DNA of 23,301 nucleotides. Origin: Candidatus Woesearchaeota archaeon (GTDB lineage Archaea > Nanobdellota > Nanobdellia > Woesearchaeales > JACPBV01). A model generated the notes under the pieces. That model had not been told where the DNA came from. It saw only the letters and a list, made by a program, of their open reading frames with translations, and made no database searches. Positions 23,275 to 23,301 of the stretch are shown here, one piece after another; the first letter of the stretch is position 1; every line of letters starts with the position of its first letter. Location: the NCBI GenBank assembly GCA_019323195.1, contig JAHWHQ010000111.1, positions 1 through 23,301 of the forward strand, written 5' to 3'. Position numbers and translations under genes: made by a program.

Positions 23275-23301
23275 AAAAATCAGTTTTTATCATTCATTTC
23301 G

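Overview
The window is archaeal chromosomal DNA. It carries archaeal information-processing genes that bacteria lack: GINS, eS1 (S3Ae), eS8, RNase P Pop5, proteasome alpha, SBDS, exosome Rrp4/Rrp41/Rrp42 and RNA polymerase subunit K. TTTATAAA-like TATA boxes lie 25-40 bases before many start codons. A bacterial-type gyrB and the small, gene-dense, heavily overlapping layout fit a euryarchaeal or DPANN lineage (Woesearchaeota-like is my guess); the sequence alone does not settle this. I found no rRNA, tRNA, CRISPR array or complete insertion sequence.

Layout. (1) 1-5262, + strand: a surface-glycan modification cassette with a NodU-type O-carbamoyltransferase (cut at its 5' end), a winged-helix/transmembrane/SGNH-hydrolase protein, a 53-residue DUF5989 protein and a multi-membrane TPR glycosyltransferase of the TMTC type. 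(2) 5273-9965: a radical SAM/TRAM protein (-), GINS (+), a family 2 glycosyltransferase and a B12-binding-type radical SAM protein (- strand, overlapping), and a lipoprotein with a cupredoxin-like fold but no histidine. (3) 10087-12877, - strand: eS1 with a long charged tail, then gyrB. (4) 13059-17632, + strand: a compact exosome superoperon, pop5-psmA-SBDS-rrp4-rrp41-rrp42-rpoK-DUF357. (5) 17636-18817, - strand: an AT-rich, unrecognised secreted protein. (6) 18928-21443: an ACT-domain protein divergent from dapB-dapA (lysine/diaminopimelate pathway). The dapB leader holds a long, nearly perfect hairpin with a purine-rich internal loop. (7) 21476-23301: eS8, hisI, and two AT-rich orphan genes separated by a decayed second copy of hisI that keeps a promoter-like stretch and the last 71 bases.

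How the genes work together. Region 4 couples RNA processing and decay (RNase P, exosome), protein turnover (proteasome), ribosome maturation (SBDS) and transcription (RpoK) in one transcription unit. Genes inside operons tend to have Shine-Dalgarno sequences (psmA, rrp4, rrp41, rpoK, dapB, dapA). Several first or lone genes have a TATA box so close to the start codon that their mRNAs are probably leaderless (eS8, hisI, the B12-type radical SAM gene, the secreted orphan and the last orphan). The best candidates for undescribed biology are the dapB leader structure, the archaeal carbamoylation cassette with its winged-helix/SGNH fusion, and the gene-insertion or duplication scar behind hisI.
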